Source: Mesorhizobium sp. M7A.F.Ca.US.006.01.1.1 (GTDB lineage: Bacteria > Pseudomonadota > Alphaproteobacteria > Rhizobiales > Rhizobiaceae). From it: a stretch of DNA of 64,000 nt. The stretch is taken from positions 1-64,000 of the forward strand of contig NZ_RZQL01000008.1 of the NCBI RefSeq assembly GCF_003997935.1, written 5' to 3'. Under the pieces are notes generated by a model. It ran no database searches. It had not been told where the DNA came from and was given only the letters and a program-made list of their open reading frames with translations. Each line of letters starts with the position of its first letter. Position 1 is the first letter of the stretch. Position numbers and translations under genes: made by a program. This document shows, one piece after another, positions 18,725 to 27,841 of the stretch.

Positions 18725-19864
18725 ATGAGCAGGAACGCGACATCGTCCGTCTCGCCGCCATTGGTCAAAACCCCCTGCCTGTCTTCTTTTCCGATCGCCT
18801 CGGTGCTTTTCGCTTGCACGGCGGCCCTTCTGCTAACCGGCTGCCAGAAGCAGGAGGCGGCGGCCAAAAAACTGCCCATCATGGTGCGCACCGAGACGGT
18901 GGCGATGGCCAACTATGCGCCGAGAACCTCGCTGACCGGCGTGATCGCCGCGCGCACGCTGAACAATCTGTCGTTCCGGGTCGGCGGCCGCGTCGCCGAG
19001 CGGCTTGTCGATGTCGGCCAGCATGTCGATCAAGGCACTGTGCTTGCCCGAATCGATCCGCAGGAGCAGGAATCCGATTTGCGCTCGGCGCAGGCCGATC
19101 TCGACGCGGCACAGGCGCAATTGACCCAGTCCGCCGCCGCCTTCGAGCGGCAGAAGACGCTGCTCGCCCAGGGTTTTACGACCAGGCGCGATTATGACGC
19201 CGCCGACCAGGCGCTGAAGGTCGCGCAAGGCAGCGTCGACGCAGCGCAGAGCGCTTTCGCCAACGCCCAGCAAAACCTTTCCTTCACCGAGCTCAAGGCC
19301 GGTGCCGCGGGCGTGATCACGGCCCGCCAGGTCGAAGCCGGCCAGGTGGTGCAAGCCGCACAAACCGTCTTCACCGTCGCCGAGGACGGCGACCGCGACG
19401 CGGTGTTCAACGTGCAGGAGACGCTGGTTGCCAAGACGCCGGCATCGCCTGCGGTGACGATCACGCTGTTGTCCGACCCGCAGATCAGGGCGACGGGCAA
19501 GGTGCGCGAAATCTCGCCGGCGGTCGACCCTGCTTCCGGCTCGATCCGGGTCAAGGTCGCCATTCCCGACACGCCCGCCGGCATGCCACTAGGCGCGGCT
19601 GTCATCGGCTCGGTCAGCGCCAAGCCGGCAAAGGCGATCCTGCTGCCCTGGCAGGCGCTGACGTCCAGCGCCGGCAAGCCGGCAGTCTGGATCGTCGACC
19701 CCGCGACCAAGGCGGTGGCAATGGCGCCGGTCGAGGTGCTGGCGTTCGATTCCGGCACGGTCGTGATCGCAAAGGGGCTGGATGAGGGCCAAAGCGTCGT
19801 CACATCGGGCGGACAGTTACTCAGTCCCGGACAAACGATCGAAATATCGGGAGCGAGCCAATGA
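18725..19864 (+). CDS. RND efflux periplasmic adaptor (membrane fusion lipoprotein) 1
   Basis: A 379-residue HlyD/AcrA-type adaptor. The N-terminus holds a lipoprotein signal with lipobox LLTGC (Cys40 from the start used), so the protein should be anchored by lipid. The order of domains is typical: a beta-barrel/lipoyl entry (SLTGVIAARTLNNLSFRVGG), a coiled hairpin (DLDAAQAQLTQSAAAFERQ), and the second lipoyl half and barrel (AGAAGVITARQVEAGQVVQ). The start at 18725 (MSRNATSS) fits the signal; a longer start at 18590 adds 45 residues with no known role. It overlaps the next adaptor by 4 bases. Confidence 0.9.
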   Translation: MSRNATSSVSPPLVKTPCLSSFPIASVLFACTAALLLTGCQKQEAAAKKLPIMVRTETVAMANYAPRTSLTGVIAARTLNNLSFRVGGRVAERLVDVGQHVDQGTVLARIDPQEQESDLRSAQADLDAAQAQLTQSAAAFERQKTLLAQGFTTRRDYDAADQALKVAQGSVDAAQSAFANAQQNLSFTELKAGAAGVITARQVEAGQVVQAAQTVFTVAEDGDRDAVFNVQETLVAKTPASPAVTITLLSDPQIRATGKVREISPAVDPASGSIRVKVAIPDTPAGMPLGAAVIGSVSAKPAKAILLPWQALTSSAGKPAVWIVDPATKAVAMAPVEVLAFDSGTVVIAKGLDEGQSVVTSGGQLLSPGQTIEISGASQ

Positions 19865-20940
19865 GCCGGCTGCCACCCATCCTGCTCGGTGTGCTTGTGC
19901 TCGGCACGCTCGCCTCCTGCTCGAAGTCCGATGAAAAGCCGCCCGAGATCATCCGGCCGGTGCTGTCGGTGGTGATCGAGCCACGCACCACCCAGGTCTT
20001 CGGCTTCGCCGGTTCAGTCGAACCGCAGGTCAGCGCCGATCTGGCCTTCCGCCTGCTTGGTCGGGTCGTCTCGCGCGATGTCAATGTGGGCGACATCGTC
20101 AGCAAGGGCACGACCATCGCCGCACTTGATCCGACTGCGCTGGAGCTGGCCGTCCAGGCGGCAAAGGCGGAGCTCTCCAATGCCGAGGCGCAATTCGCCA
20201 ACGCTGCCGCCAGTGAAGAACGGCAGCGCCAGCTGCTTGCCTCGGCCAACACATCTCAGGCTGTCTTCGATGCTGCGCAGCAGGCACGCAAAGCCGCGGA
20301 GGCCGGCGTCGAGCGGGCCAAGGCTTCGTTGGCCAAATCGCAGGAACAGCAGGGGTATGCCAGGCTGTTCTCTGATTTCGACGGTGTTGTCACCGCCGTT
20401 GGCGCCGAGGTCGGCCAGACCGTCTCACCCGGCCAGACGGTCGTCACCGTAGCGCGTTCGGACCTGCGCGAGGCGGTCGTCGACATTCCCGACCAATTGA
20501 CCGGTGATCTCGCGGCCGGCACGCCGTTCCAGGTCATCCTGCAATCGCTGCCGACAATTCAGACAGAGGCCAAGCTGCGCGAGATCGCGCCACAGTCCGA
20601 AGGCTCGACCCGCACGCGACGCGTCAAGCTGACGCTCACCGATCCACCACAGGCTTTCCGGCTCGGCTCGACGGTGACGGCGACCCGCGTGACCAAGGTG
20701 GCACCGACGATCGAACTGCCCATGTCGGCGCTGCTCGAAAAGAACGGCTCCGCGAAAGTGTGGATCGTCGACCCGCAGACATCCAGCGTGAACGCACGCG
20801 ACATAAAGATCGCGTCGAAGAATGGCGGCACCTTCACGGTGGCCGAGGGGCTGGAGGCCGGCATGCGTGTTGTCACGGCGGGCGTCCACAGCCTGAGCGA
20901 AGGTCAGAAGGTGACAGTGCCCGAGGGAGGCGCCTCATGA
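19861..20940 (+). CDS. RND efflux periplasmic adaptor (membrane fusion lipoprotein) 2
   Basis: A 359-residue adaptor with its own short lipoprotein signal, MSRLPPILLGVLVLGTLASC (Cys20 as the lipidated residue). The lipoyl and hairpin regions are clear: FAGSVEPQVSADLAFRLLG, ALDPTALELAVQAAKAELSN and LFSDFDGVVTAVGAEVGQTV. It is homologous to, but clearly diverged from, the preceding adaptor. The ATGA overlaps on both sides (with adaptor 1 and with the permease) show a tightly coupled operon. Two adaptors for one pump suggest a hetero-oligomeric periplasmic bridge. Confidence 0.9.
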   Translation: MSRLPPILLGVLVLGTLASCSKSDEKPPEIIRPVLSVVIEPRTTQVFGFAGSVEPQVSADLAFRLLGRVVSRDVNVGDIVSKGTTIAALDPTALELAVQAAKAELSNAEAQFANAAASEERQRQLLASANTSQAVFDAAQQARKAAEAGVERAKASLAKSQEQQGYARLFSDFDGVVTAVGAEVGQTVSPGQTVVTVARSDLREAVVDIPDQLTGDLAAGTPFQVILQSLPTIQTEAKLREIAPQSEGSTRTRRVKLTLTDPPQAFRLGSTVTATRVTKVAPTIELPMSALLEKNGSAKVWIVDPQTSSVNARDIKIASKNGGTFTVAEGLEAGMRVVTAGVHSLSEGQKVTVPEGGAS

Positions 20941-23900
20941 AAGGCTTCAATCTCTCCGACTGGGCGCTCAACCACCGCTCCGTGGTCTGGTATTTCATGC
21001 TGGTCTTCGTCGTGGCCGGCGTGTTCTCCTACCTCAATCTCGGCCGTGAAGAAGACCCCAACTTCACCATCAAGACGATGATCATTCAGGCCAACTGGCC
21101 GGGCGCTTCGGTCAAGGAAACCGTGCAGCAGGTGACCGACCGTATCGAGAAGAAACTCGAGGAACTCGACAGCCTCGACTATACCAAGTCCGTCACCACG
21201 GCCGGCCAGACCGTCATCTTCGTCAACCTGAAGGACACCACCAAGGCACGCGATGTCGTGCCGAACTGGATTCAGGTGCGCAACATGGTCAACGACATCG
21301 GGGCGCAGTTTCCGCAAGGCGTGCAGGGACCGTTCTTCAACGACCGCTTCGGCGATGTCTATGGCAACATCTACGCCTTCACATCGGACGGGCTGACGCC
21401 GCGCCAGTTGCGCGACTATGTCGAGGACGCCAGAACGAAAATCCTGACCGTGCCCAACGCCGGCAAGGTCGACCTGGTCGGCGCCCAGGACGAGGCGATC
21501 TATCTCGAATTCTCGACCCGCCAGATCGCCGCCCTCGGCCTCAACCAGCAAGCGATCGTCGCCAGCCTGCAGGCGCAGAACGCGATCACGCCGTCCGGCG
21601 TCATCCAGTCCGGGCCGGAGCGCATCAGCGTGCGTGTCGGCGGGCAGTTCACGTCCGAGGAAAGCCTGCGCGCCATCAATCTGCGCGTCAACGACCGCTT
21701 CTTCCGCCTGAGCGACGTGGCGACGATCACGCGCGGCTATGCCGATCCGCCAACGGCGCTGTTCCGCTTCAACGGCCAGGACGCGATCGGGCTCGCCATC
21801 GGCATGAAACCCAACGCCAATCTGCTCGAATTCGGCGAGGCGCTGCACAAGGAGATGAACAAGGTGCTGGCCGACCTGCCGGTCGGCGTCGGCGTGCATC
21901 TGGTGGCCGACCAGCCGGTCATTGTCGAGGAGGCCGTCTCGGGCTTTACGCGCGCGCTGTTCGAGGCGGTGGCGATCGTGCTCGCGGTGTCGTTCATCAG
22001 CCTCGGCATGCGCGCCGGCTTCGTCGTGGCGCTGTCGATCCCGCTGGTGCTGGCCATCACCTTCACGGTCATGGCCTATCTCGGCATTTCGCTGCAGCGT
22101 ATTTCCCTGGGTGCGCTGATCATCGCGCTCGGGCTTCTGGTCGACGACGCGATGATCGCGGTCGAGATGATGGTGGCGCGACTGGAGGTCGGCGACAATC
22201 TGCGCAAGGCTGCGACCTATGTCTACACATCGACCGCCTTTCCGATGCTGACCGGTACGCTGGTGACGGTCGCCGGCTTCATCCCGATCGGCCTCAACAA
22301 CAGCGCCGCCGGCGAATATACCTTCACCCTATTCGTGGTCATCGCCGTTTCGCTGCTGGTGTCATGGATCGTGGCGGTGCTGTTTGCGCCACTGCTCGGC
22401 GTCACCATCCTGCCGGCGACGATGAAAACCAAGCATCACGACCAGCCGGGCCGCTTCACCTCGCTGTTCCGGCGCGTGCTTGTCGGCTCGGTGCGCCATC
22501 ACTGGCTGACCATCATCGCCACGGTGCTGTTGTTTGCTGGCTCGATCGCCGGCTTCGGCCTGGTACAGCAGCAGTTCTTTCCACCTTCCGACCGGCCGGA
22601 GCTGATCGTCGACTGGAACCTGCCGCAGAATTCTTCGATCGCCGACACGCGCGACCAGATGGAGCGCTTCGAGCAGCGGGCGCTGGTCGGCAATCCCGAC
22701 ATCGACCATTTTTCGTCCTATATCGGCCAGGGTGCGGTCCGTTTTGTGCTCGCCTATGACGTGCAGCCGGCCAATCCCTATTTCGGCCAGACCGTCATCG
22801 TCACCAAGAGCATCGAAGCCCGTAACCGGGTCAAGCCGGCGCTTGAAAAACTGCTGCGCGAGGAGTTCGTCGGCACCGACGCGTTCGTCAAGCCGCTCGA
22901 ACTCGGACCGCCGGTCGGCCGCCCGGTGCAGTATCGTGTCGGCGGTCCCGACATCCAGACGGTGCGCGAACTGGCGCAGCAATTCGCCGGTGTCATCTCC
23001 GCCAATCCAAAGTTGGCCGCGCCGACCTTCGACTGGAATGAGCCGCAGCGCGTGCTGAGGGTCGACGTGCTGCAGGACAAGGCACGCCAGCTCGGCATCA
23101 CCTCTTCCGACATCGCCAGCGCGCTCAACAGCACGGTCGGCGGCGCCACCATCACGCAGGTGCGCGACGCCACCTATCTGATCAATGTCGTGGCGCGCTC
23201 GCGTGGGTCAGAACGCGGCTCGATCGAAACCTTGCAAAACATGCAGCTGCCGACCAGTACCGGCGAGGCGATCCCGCTCGCGGCAGTCGCCAACTTCCGC
23301 TACGATCTGGAGCAGCCGACGGTGTGGCGACGCGACCGCATCCCGACGATCACCGTGCGCGCCGGACTGGTCGGCGACGTGCTGCCGGCCACCGTCGTCA
23401 ACGAACTGAAACCATCGGTCGATGCCTTCATCGCCAAGCTGCCGCCGGGCTATTCGATCGCCACCGCCGGCTCGGTCGAGGAGAGCGGCAAAAGCCAGGG
23501 ACCGATCGCCGCCGTGGTGCCGTTGATGCTGTTCGTGATGGCGACGATCCTGATGGTGCAATTGCAAAGCTTCCAGCGCCTGTTCCTTGTGGTGGCGGTG
23601 GCGCCACTGGGCCTGATCGGCGTGGTGGCGGCCCTTGTGCCGAGCGGAGCACCGCTCGGCTTCGTCGCCATCCTCGGCGTGCTGGCGCTGATCGGCATCC
23701 TGATCCGCAATTCGGTCATCCTGATCGTGCAGATCGAGGATCTTGTGCGGGAGGGCAAGGACCGCTGGGCGGCGGTCATCGAAGCGACCGAACACCGCAT
23801 GCGGCCGATCGCGCTGACGGCGGCGGCCGCCAGCCTGGCGCTGATCCCGATCGCGCGCGAAGTGTTCTGGGGGCCGATGGCCTATGCCATGATGGGCGGC

Positions 23901-24038
23901 ATCATTGCCGGCACGGCGATTACGCTGCTGTTCCTGCCGGCGCTTTATGTGACGTGGTTCAGGATCAAGGAGCCGAAGCAGGGGTCGGAAGGTGCTGAAC
24001 CGGCAGGTGACGCGATTACGGAAGGCGGCCCAGCCTAA
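20937..24038 (+). CDS. RND efflux transporter permease (AcrB/MexF type)
   Basis: A 1033-residue inner-membrane proton antiporter. It has the RND architecture of twelve helices with two large periplasmic loops. The signature of helix 4, LLVDDAMIAVEMMVARLE, includes the Asp pair for proton transfer. Repeats of the two halves are visible, such as GVVAALVPSGAPLGFVAILG and HRMRPIALTAAAASLALIP. Substrates are unknown; MexF-like and heavy-metal-type families differ mainly in details not decidable here. I chose the start MKGFNLSDW at 20937 over 20760 because the longer form runs through adaptor 2. No outer-membrane channel gene follows. Confidence 0.93.
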   Translation: MKGFNLSDWALNHRSVVWYFMLVFVVAGVFSYLNLGREEDPNFTIKTMIIQANWPGASVKETVQQVTDRIEKKLEELDSLDYTKSVTTAGQTVIFVNLKDTTKARDVVPNWIQVRNMVNDIGAQFPQGVQGPFFNDRFGDVYGNIYAFTSDGLTPRQLRDYVEDARTKILTVPNAGKVDLVGAQDEAIYLEFSTRQIAALGLNQQAIVASLQAQNAITPSGVIQSGPERISVRVGGQFTSEESLRAINLRVNDRFFRLSDVATITRGYADPPTALFRFNGQDAIGLAIGMKPNANLLEFGEALHKEMNKVLADLPVGVGVHLVADQPVIVEEAVSGFTRALFEAVAIVLAVSFISLGMRAGFVVALSIPLVLAITFTVMAYLGISLQRISLGALIIALGLLVDDAMIAVEMMVARLEVGDNLRKAATYVYTSTAFPMLTGTLVTVAGFIPIGLNNSAAGEYTFTLFVVIAVSLLVSWIVAVLFAPLLGVTILPATMKTKHHDQPGRFTSLFRRVLVGSVRHHWLTIIATVLLFAGSIAGFGLVQQQFFPPSDRPELIVDWNLPQNSSIADTRDQMERFEQRALVGNPDIDHFSSYIGQGAVRFVLAYDVQPANPYFGQTVIVTKSIEARNRVKPALEKLLREEFVGTDAFVKPLELGPPVGRPVQYRVGGPDIQTVRELAQQFAGVISANPKLAAPTFDWNEPQRVLRVDVLQDKARQLGITSSDIASALNSTVGGATITQVRDATYLINVVARSRGSERGSIETLQNMQLPTSTGEAIPLAAVANFRYDLEQPTVWRRDRIPTITVRAGLVGDVLPATVVNELKPSVDAFIAKLPPGYSIATAGSVEESGKSQGPIAAVVPLMLFVMATILMVQLQSFQRLFLVVAVAPLGLIGVVAALVPSGAPLGFVAILGVLALIGILIRNSVILIVQIEDLVREGKDRWAAVIEATEHRMRPIALTAAAASLALIPIAREVFWGPMAYAMMGGIIAGTAITLLFLPALYVTWFRIKEPKQGSEGAEPAGDAITEGGPA

Positions 24039-24054
24039 GGACAAGTTGCGATTG

Positions 24055-24243
24055 ACGTCGAGTTCCGTGGCGCCCCCCTCTGCCCTGCCGGGCATCTCCC
24101 CCTCAAGGGGGGAGATTGGCAGTTTCGGTCACCTCGCCAACCTTGCCCTGTTTGTAATTGGCGAAAGCGGTTGTGCGAGTAATCTCCCCCCTTGAGGGGG
24201 AGATGGCCGGCAGGCCAGAGGGGGGCGCCACAGAACTCGACGT
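24055..24243. repeat. Long paired palindromic repeat, copy 1
   Basis: Two halves face each other across a spacer of about 60 bases. The left half starts ACGTCGAGTTCCGTGGCG and carries a C-rich stretch and the internal hairpin CTCCCCCTCAAGGGGGGAG. The right half is its inverse and ends near CACAGAACTCGACGT. The full element lies in the gap between the RND permease and the ABC ATPase gene. A near copy lies at 51898-52061. It has no ORF, no transposase and no target-site duplication that I could see, so it looks like a small non-autonomous intergenic element (REP/MITE-like). Confidence 0.8.
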
Positions 24244-24253
24244 AGAGATCCAG

Positions 24254-25000
24254 CTACGCCCGCACAAACCCCTCGCTCGCCCGCAACAGATTGCGCGTAT
24301 AATCCTTGCTGACATGGCGCTCGACGAGATCGGCCGCCGCCAGGTTCTCCACCGCCTCACCGCTTTGCATCACCATCAGTCGCTCGCACATATGGGTGAT
24401 GATGGCGAGGTCGTGACTGACCATCAGAAAGGTCAGCTTGCGCCGCTTGCGCACCTCTTCCAACAAGTTGAGCACTTCCGCCTGCACCGAGGCATCGAGC
24501 GCCGAGGTCGGCTCGTCGAGCAGCAGGATCGACGGTTCGAGGATCAGCGCACGGGCGATCGCCACACGCTGGCGCTGGCCGCCGGAGAGCTGATGCGAAT
24601 AGCGGAAGCGAAAGCCGTTGCCGAGACCGACTTCGTCGAGCGCCCGCTGGATGCGCTTTTCGCCGTCGGCAAAGCCATGGATGGCAAGCGGCTCCTGCAG
24701 CAGGCGGTCGACCGTCTGGCGTGGGTGCAGCGAGCCATACGGATCCTGGAACACCATCTGCACTTCGCGATAAAAGGCCTTGTCGCGGCGTGCGCCGAGC
24801 GTCTTGCCATTGACGATGATGCCGCCCGAAGCGACCGGCGCAAGACCGGCGATGGCCCGCAGCAGCGTCGATTTGCCAGAGCCGGATTCACCGACCAGGC
24901 CGAAGGATTCGCCCGGCTGCACGTCGAGGCTAACGCCCTTCAGTGCGCGAAAACGGTCGAAGATCACTTCCAGCCTGTCGACGGCAATCGCGGAAGTCAT
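24254..25000 (-). CDS. Dipeptide/oligopeptide ABC transporter ATP-binding protein (DppF-like)
   Basis: A 248-residue nucleotide-binding domain. It shows Walker A ([19 protein letters not shown]), the ABC signature ([16 protein letters not shown]), Walker B ([12 protein letters not shown]) and the switch histidine in MVSHDLAIITHMCE. It begins with ATGA overlap to the upstream ATPase gene. It is shorter than classical DppF because the extra C-terminal oligopeptide/dipeptide transporter domain is not evident. It is the last gene of the five-gene operon. The ATG at 25000 is used because the longer ORF is out of register with family starts. Confidence 0.92.
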   Translation of the reverse strand: MTSAIAVDRLEVIFDRFRALKGVSLDVQPGESFGLVGESGSGKSTLLRAIAGLAPVASGGIIVNGKTLGARRDKAFYREVQMVFQDPYGSLHPRQTVDRLLQEPLAIHGFADGEKRIQRALDEVGLGNGFRFRYSHQLSGGQRQRVAIARALILEPSILLLDEPTSALDASVQAEVLNLLEEVRKRRKLTFLMVSHDLAIITHMCERLMVMQSGEAVENLAAADLVERHVSKDYTRNLLRASEGFVRA

Positions 25001-25842
25001 GCCGCCCACTCCGGCTTGCGGTCGAGCACCGGCAGCGGGTGGCGGTCGGCACCGATCTTGGGCATGCAATTGAGCAGGCCGCGCGTGTAGGGGTGCTGGG
25101 CCTGGCCGAGTTCAGACGCCTTGAGCTGCTCGACCACCTTGCCGGCATACATGACGATGACGCGGTCGCAAAAGGACGAGACCAGGCGCAGATCGTGCGA
25201 GATGAAGATCAGCCCCATGCCGCGCTCACTGACCAGCCGGTCGAGAATGCCGAGCACATCGAGCTGCACGGTGACGTCGAGCGCCGAGGTCGGCTCGTCG
25301 GCGATCATCATTTCCGGACCGGCGATCAGCATCATGGCGATCATGGCGCGCTGGCCCATGCCGCCCGAAACTTCATGCGGATGCAAGTTGAAGACGCGAG
25401 AGGGATCACGGATCTGCACCGCCTCCAGCATGGCCAATGCACGGTCGCGTGCCTCGGCCTTGCCGACCTTTTCATGGGTGCGCAGCGTCTCGACGATCTG
25501 GCGGCCGATGCTCATGACCGGGTCGAGCGAGTATTTCGGATCCTGCAGGATCATGGCGATGCGCTTACCGCGTAGCGCCCGGCGTTCGCGCGGCGAGACG
25601 GTGAGCAGGTCGATGCCGTCGAAGGCGAGCTTGGTGGCCGATATCCGCGCCTGCGGCGGCGTCAAGCCCATGATGGCGCGGCCGGTCTGCGATTTTCCCG
25701 AGCCGGACTCGCCGACGATGCCGAGCCGTTCGCGGCCAAGCGAAAAGGATACGCCGCGCACCGCCTCGATCAGCCCGGTGCGGGTCGGGAAAGTGACGCG
25801 CAGGTCGTCGACGTCGAGAAGCGTCTTTGTCTCTCTGCTCAT
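24997..25842 (-). CDS. Dipeptide/oligopeptide ABC transporter ATP-binding protein (DppD-like)
   Basis: A 281-residue ATPase with Walker A ([19 protein letters not shown]), the signature (EVSGGMGQRAMIAMML), Walker B ([12 protein letters not shown]) and the switch in FISHDLRLVSS. The C-terminal part, VEQLKASELGQAQHPYTRGL, is the oligopeptide-type extension. The signature SGGMGQ, with Met in place of Gln-Arg, is a slight variation often seen in this subfamily. It overlaps both neighbours by ATGA. It works with the DppF-like protein as a heterodimer that powers the two permeases. Confidence 0.93.
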   Translation of the reverse strand: MSRETKTLLDVDDLRVTFPTRTGLIEAVRGVSFSLGRERLGIVGESGSGKSQTGRAIMGLTPPQARISATKLAFDGIDLLTVSPRERRALRGKRIAMILQDPKYSLDPVMSIGRQIVETLRTHEKVGKAEARDRALAMLEAVQIRDPSRVFNLHPHEVSGGMGQRAMIAMMLIAGPEMMIADEPTSALDVTVQLDVLGILDRLVSERGMGLIFISHDLRLVSSFCDRVIVMYAGKVVEQLKASELGQAQHPYTRGLLNCMPKIGADRHPLPVLDRKPEWAA

Positions 25843-26759
25843 TGGTCACCACTGCGAGGATCGAGCGCGTCGCGCAGGCCGTCGCCGAGCAGGTTGAAGC
25901 CGAGGCTGACGATGAGAATGGCGAAGCCCGGCGCACCGGCCACCCACCATTGATCGAGCACGAAGCGGCGGCCGGACGCGATCATCGTGCCCCATTCGGG
26001 CAGCGGCGGTTGCGCGCCGAGGCCGAGGAAACCGAGCCCGGCGGCGGTCAGGATGATGCCGGCCATGTCAAGCGTCACTCTGACGATCAGGGACGAAATG
26101 CAAAGCGGCATGATGTGGCGCAGCACGATGCGGAAGGGCGAGGCGCCCATCAGCTGCACCGCCTTGATGTAATCGGAATTGCGCACCGTCAGCGTCTCGG
26201 CGCGCGCGATACGGGCGTAGGGTGGCCATGAGGTGATGGCGATGGCCAGCACCGCATTCTCGATGCCAGGGCCAAGTGCTGCGACAAAGGCCAGCGCCAG
26301 GATCAGCTTGGGAAAGGCGAGGAAGATGTCGGTGATGCGCATCAGGATGGCATCGGTCCAGCCGCCGGCATAGCCGGCCACCGTGCCGACCAGAAGGCCG
26401 ATCGGTGCCGCGATGATGGCGACCAGGATGACCACATAAAGCGTCCAGCGCGAGCCGTAGAGGATGCGCGACAGGATATCGCGGCCGAGATCGTCGGTGC
26501 CGAACCAGTGCTCGGCGCTCGGCGCCAGCAGGCGCGCGTTCTTCAGGTCGCCGAACGTCGGAGAATAAGGCGCCAGCACCCCAGCAAGGGCGGCGACGAC
26601 CAGCAGGGCGATGATGATGAGCAGGCCGAGAAAGGCCAGCCGGTTGGCGGAAAAGCGCCGCCACGCCACATAGGCGCGGCCGAGCCTCGCCTGCATGCGC
26701 GAGGCCGGCCGCTCGCTGAGCAGCCAGTCGCGACGGCTCTGGATGGTATCTGCGCTCAT
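25839..26759 (-). CDS. ABC transporter permease (DppC-like)
   Basis: A 306-residue membrane protein with a basic N-terminus (SRRDWLLSERPASRM) and about six helices. It has the oligopeptide-permease N-terminal segment FLGLLIIIALLVVAALAGVLAP (first 20 shown in part), the W-F-G-T-D-D-L-G-R-D motif (HWFGTDDLGRDILSRILYGS) and the EAA loop MGASPFRIVLRHIMPL. The start at 26759 (MSADTIQSR) gives an ATGA overlap with the preceding permease. The ORF can be read further upstream, to 27191, but that part is a shadow of the other permease gene. It pairs with the DppB-like permease. Confidence 0.92.
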   Translation of the reverse strand: MSADTIQSRRDWLLSERPASRMQARLGRAYVAWRRFSANRLAFLGLLIIIALLVVAALAGVLAPYSPTFGDLKNARLLAPSAEHWFGTDDLGRDILSRILYGSRWTLYVVILVAIIAAPIGLLVGTVAGYAGGWTDAILMRITDIFLAFPKLILALAFVAALGPGIENAVLAIAITSWPPYARIARAETLTVRNSDYIKAVQLMGASPFRIVLRHIMPLCISSLIVRVTLDMAGIILTAAGLGFLGLGAQPPLPEWGTMIASGRRFVLDQWWVAGAPGFAILIVSLGFNLLGDGLRDALDPRSGDQ

Positions 26760-27823
26760 GCGGACTTCGTCCTCGGATCGAGCACCCGATACAGGAGGTC
26801 GGAGAGGAGATTGATGGCGATGAACACCGAGCCGATGACGATGGTGCCGCCGAGCACCGCATTCATGTCGGCGTTCTGCAGCGAATTGGTGATATAAAGG
26901 CCGATGCCCGGCCACGAAAACACTGTCTCGGTCAGCACCGAACCTTCGAGCAGCCCGGCATAGGAGAGCGCGATCACCGTCACCATCGGCACCGCCGCAT
27001 TGCGCAGCGCGTGACCCCAGATGATACGGGTTTCCGACAGGCCCTTGGCGCGCGCCGCGACGATGTATTCCTGCGACAATTCGTTGAGCATGAACGAGCG
27101 TGTCATGCGGCTGATGTAGGCGAGCGAGAAATAGCCGAGCAGCGAGGCCGGCAGGATGATGTGGCGGAAGGCGTCGTAAAAAACGTCCCACTGCCCCTGC
27201 ATCGCAGAGTCGAGGAGATAGAAGCCGGTGATCGGCGTAAAGGTGTACTCATAGACGATGTCGAGCCGCGCGGGGAAAGCGACCCATTGCAGCTTGGCAT
27301 AGAACAGCACCAGCGCCAGCAGTCCCAGCCAGAAGATCGGCACGGAATAGCCGATCAGGCCGATGACGCGCACAATCTGGTCGATGAGGCTGCCGCGCCT
27401 GACCGCGGCCAGCACGCCGAGCGGCACGCCGAACAACGCGCCGATCAGCGTTCCGAGGGTCGCCAGTTCCGTCGTGGCCGGAAGCGCCCGGCGAATGTCG
27501 GTCATGACAGGATTGGTGGTCAGCACGGAGACGCCGAAATTACCGCTCAGCGCATTCTTCACATAGATGTAGAATTGCTCGATCAACGGCAAATCGAGGC
27601 CCATCTCGCGGCGCGTGCGCTCAATGACATTGGCCGGCGCCCGGTCGCCGAGCACCGCCAGCACCGGGTCGATCGGAATGACGCGGCCGATGAAGAAGGT
27701 GACCGCGAGCAGACCAAGATAGGTCGTGATCGCGATGACCAGGAAACGGCCAAGCGAGGATCCAATAGCGACGGCGCGGGCGCTGCCGCGCCCCGCCGCC
27801 ACTTCTTTTTCAACAGCGCTCAT
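26756..27823 (-). CDS. ABC transporter permease (DppB-like)
   Basis: A 355-residue permease. It has an N-terminal helix (LVIAITTYLGLLAVTFFIG) and the family motif PIDPVLAVLGDRAPANVIE. The conserved EAA region is visible in [21 protein letters not shown]. Another conserved block is GSVLTETVFSWPGIGLYI. It starts 19 bases after the binding-protein gene and overlaps the DppC-like gene by 4. The operon order (binding protein, B, C, D, F) is the classic one for di-/oligopeptide or nickel uptake. Confidence 0.93.
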   Translation of the reverse strand: MSAVEKEVAAGRGSARAVAIGSSLGRFLVIAITTYLGLLAVTFFIGRVIPIDPVLAVLGDRAPANVIERTRREMGLDLPLIEQFYIYVKNALSGNFGVSVLTTNPVMTDIRRALPATTELATLGTLIGALFGVPLGVLAAVRRGSLIDQIVRVIGLIGYSVPIFWLGLLALVLFYAKLQWVAFPARLDIVYEYTFTPITGFYLLDSAMQGQWDVFYDAFRHIILPASLLGYFSLAYISRMTRSFMLNELSQEYIVAARAKGLSETRIIWGHALRNAAVPMVTVIALSYAGLLEGSVLTETVFSWPGIGLYITNSLQNADMNAVLGGTIVIGSVFIAINLLSDLLYRVLDPRTKSA

Positions 27824-27841
27824 GCGGCGTGTCCGCGAGCA

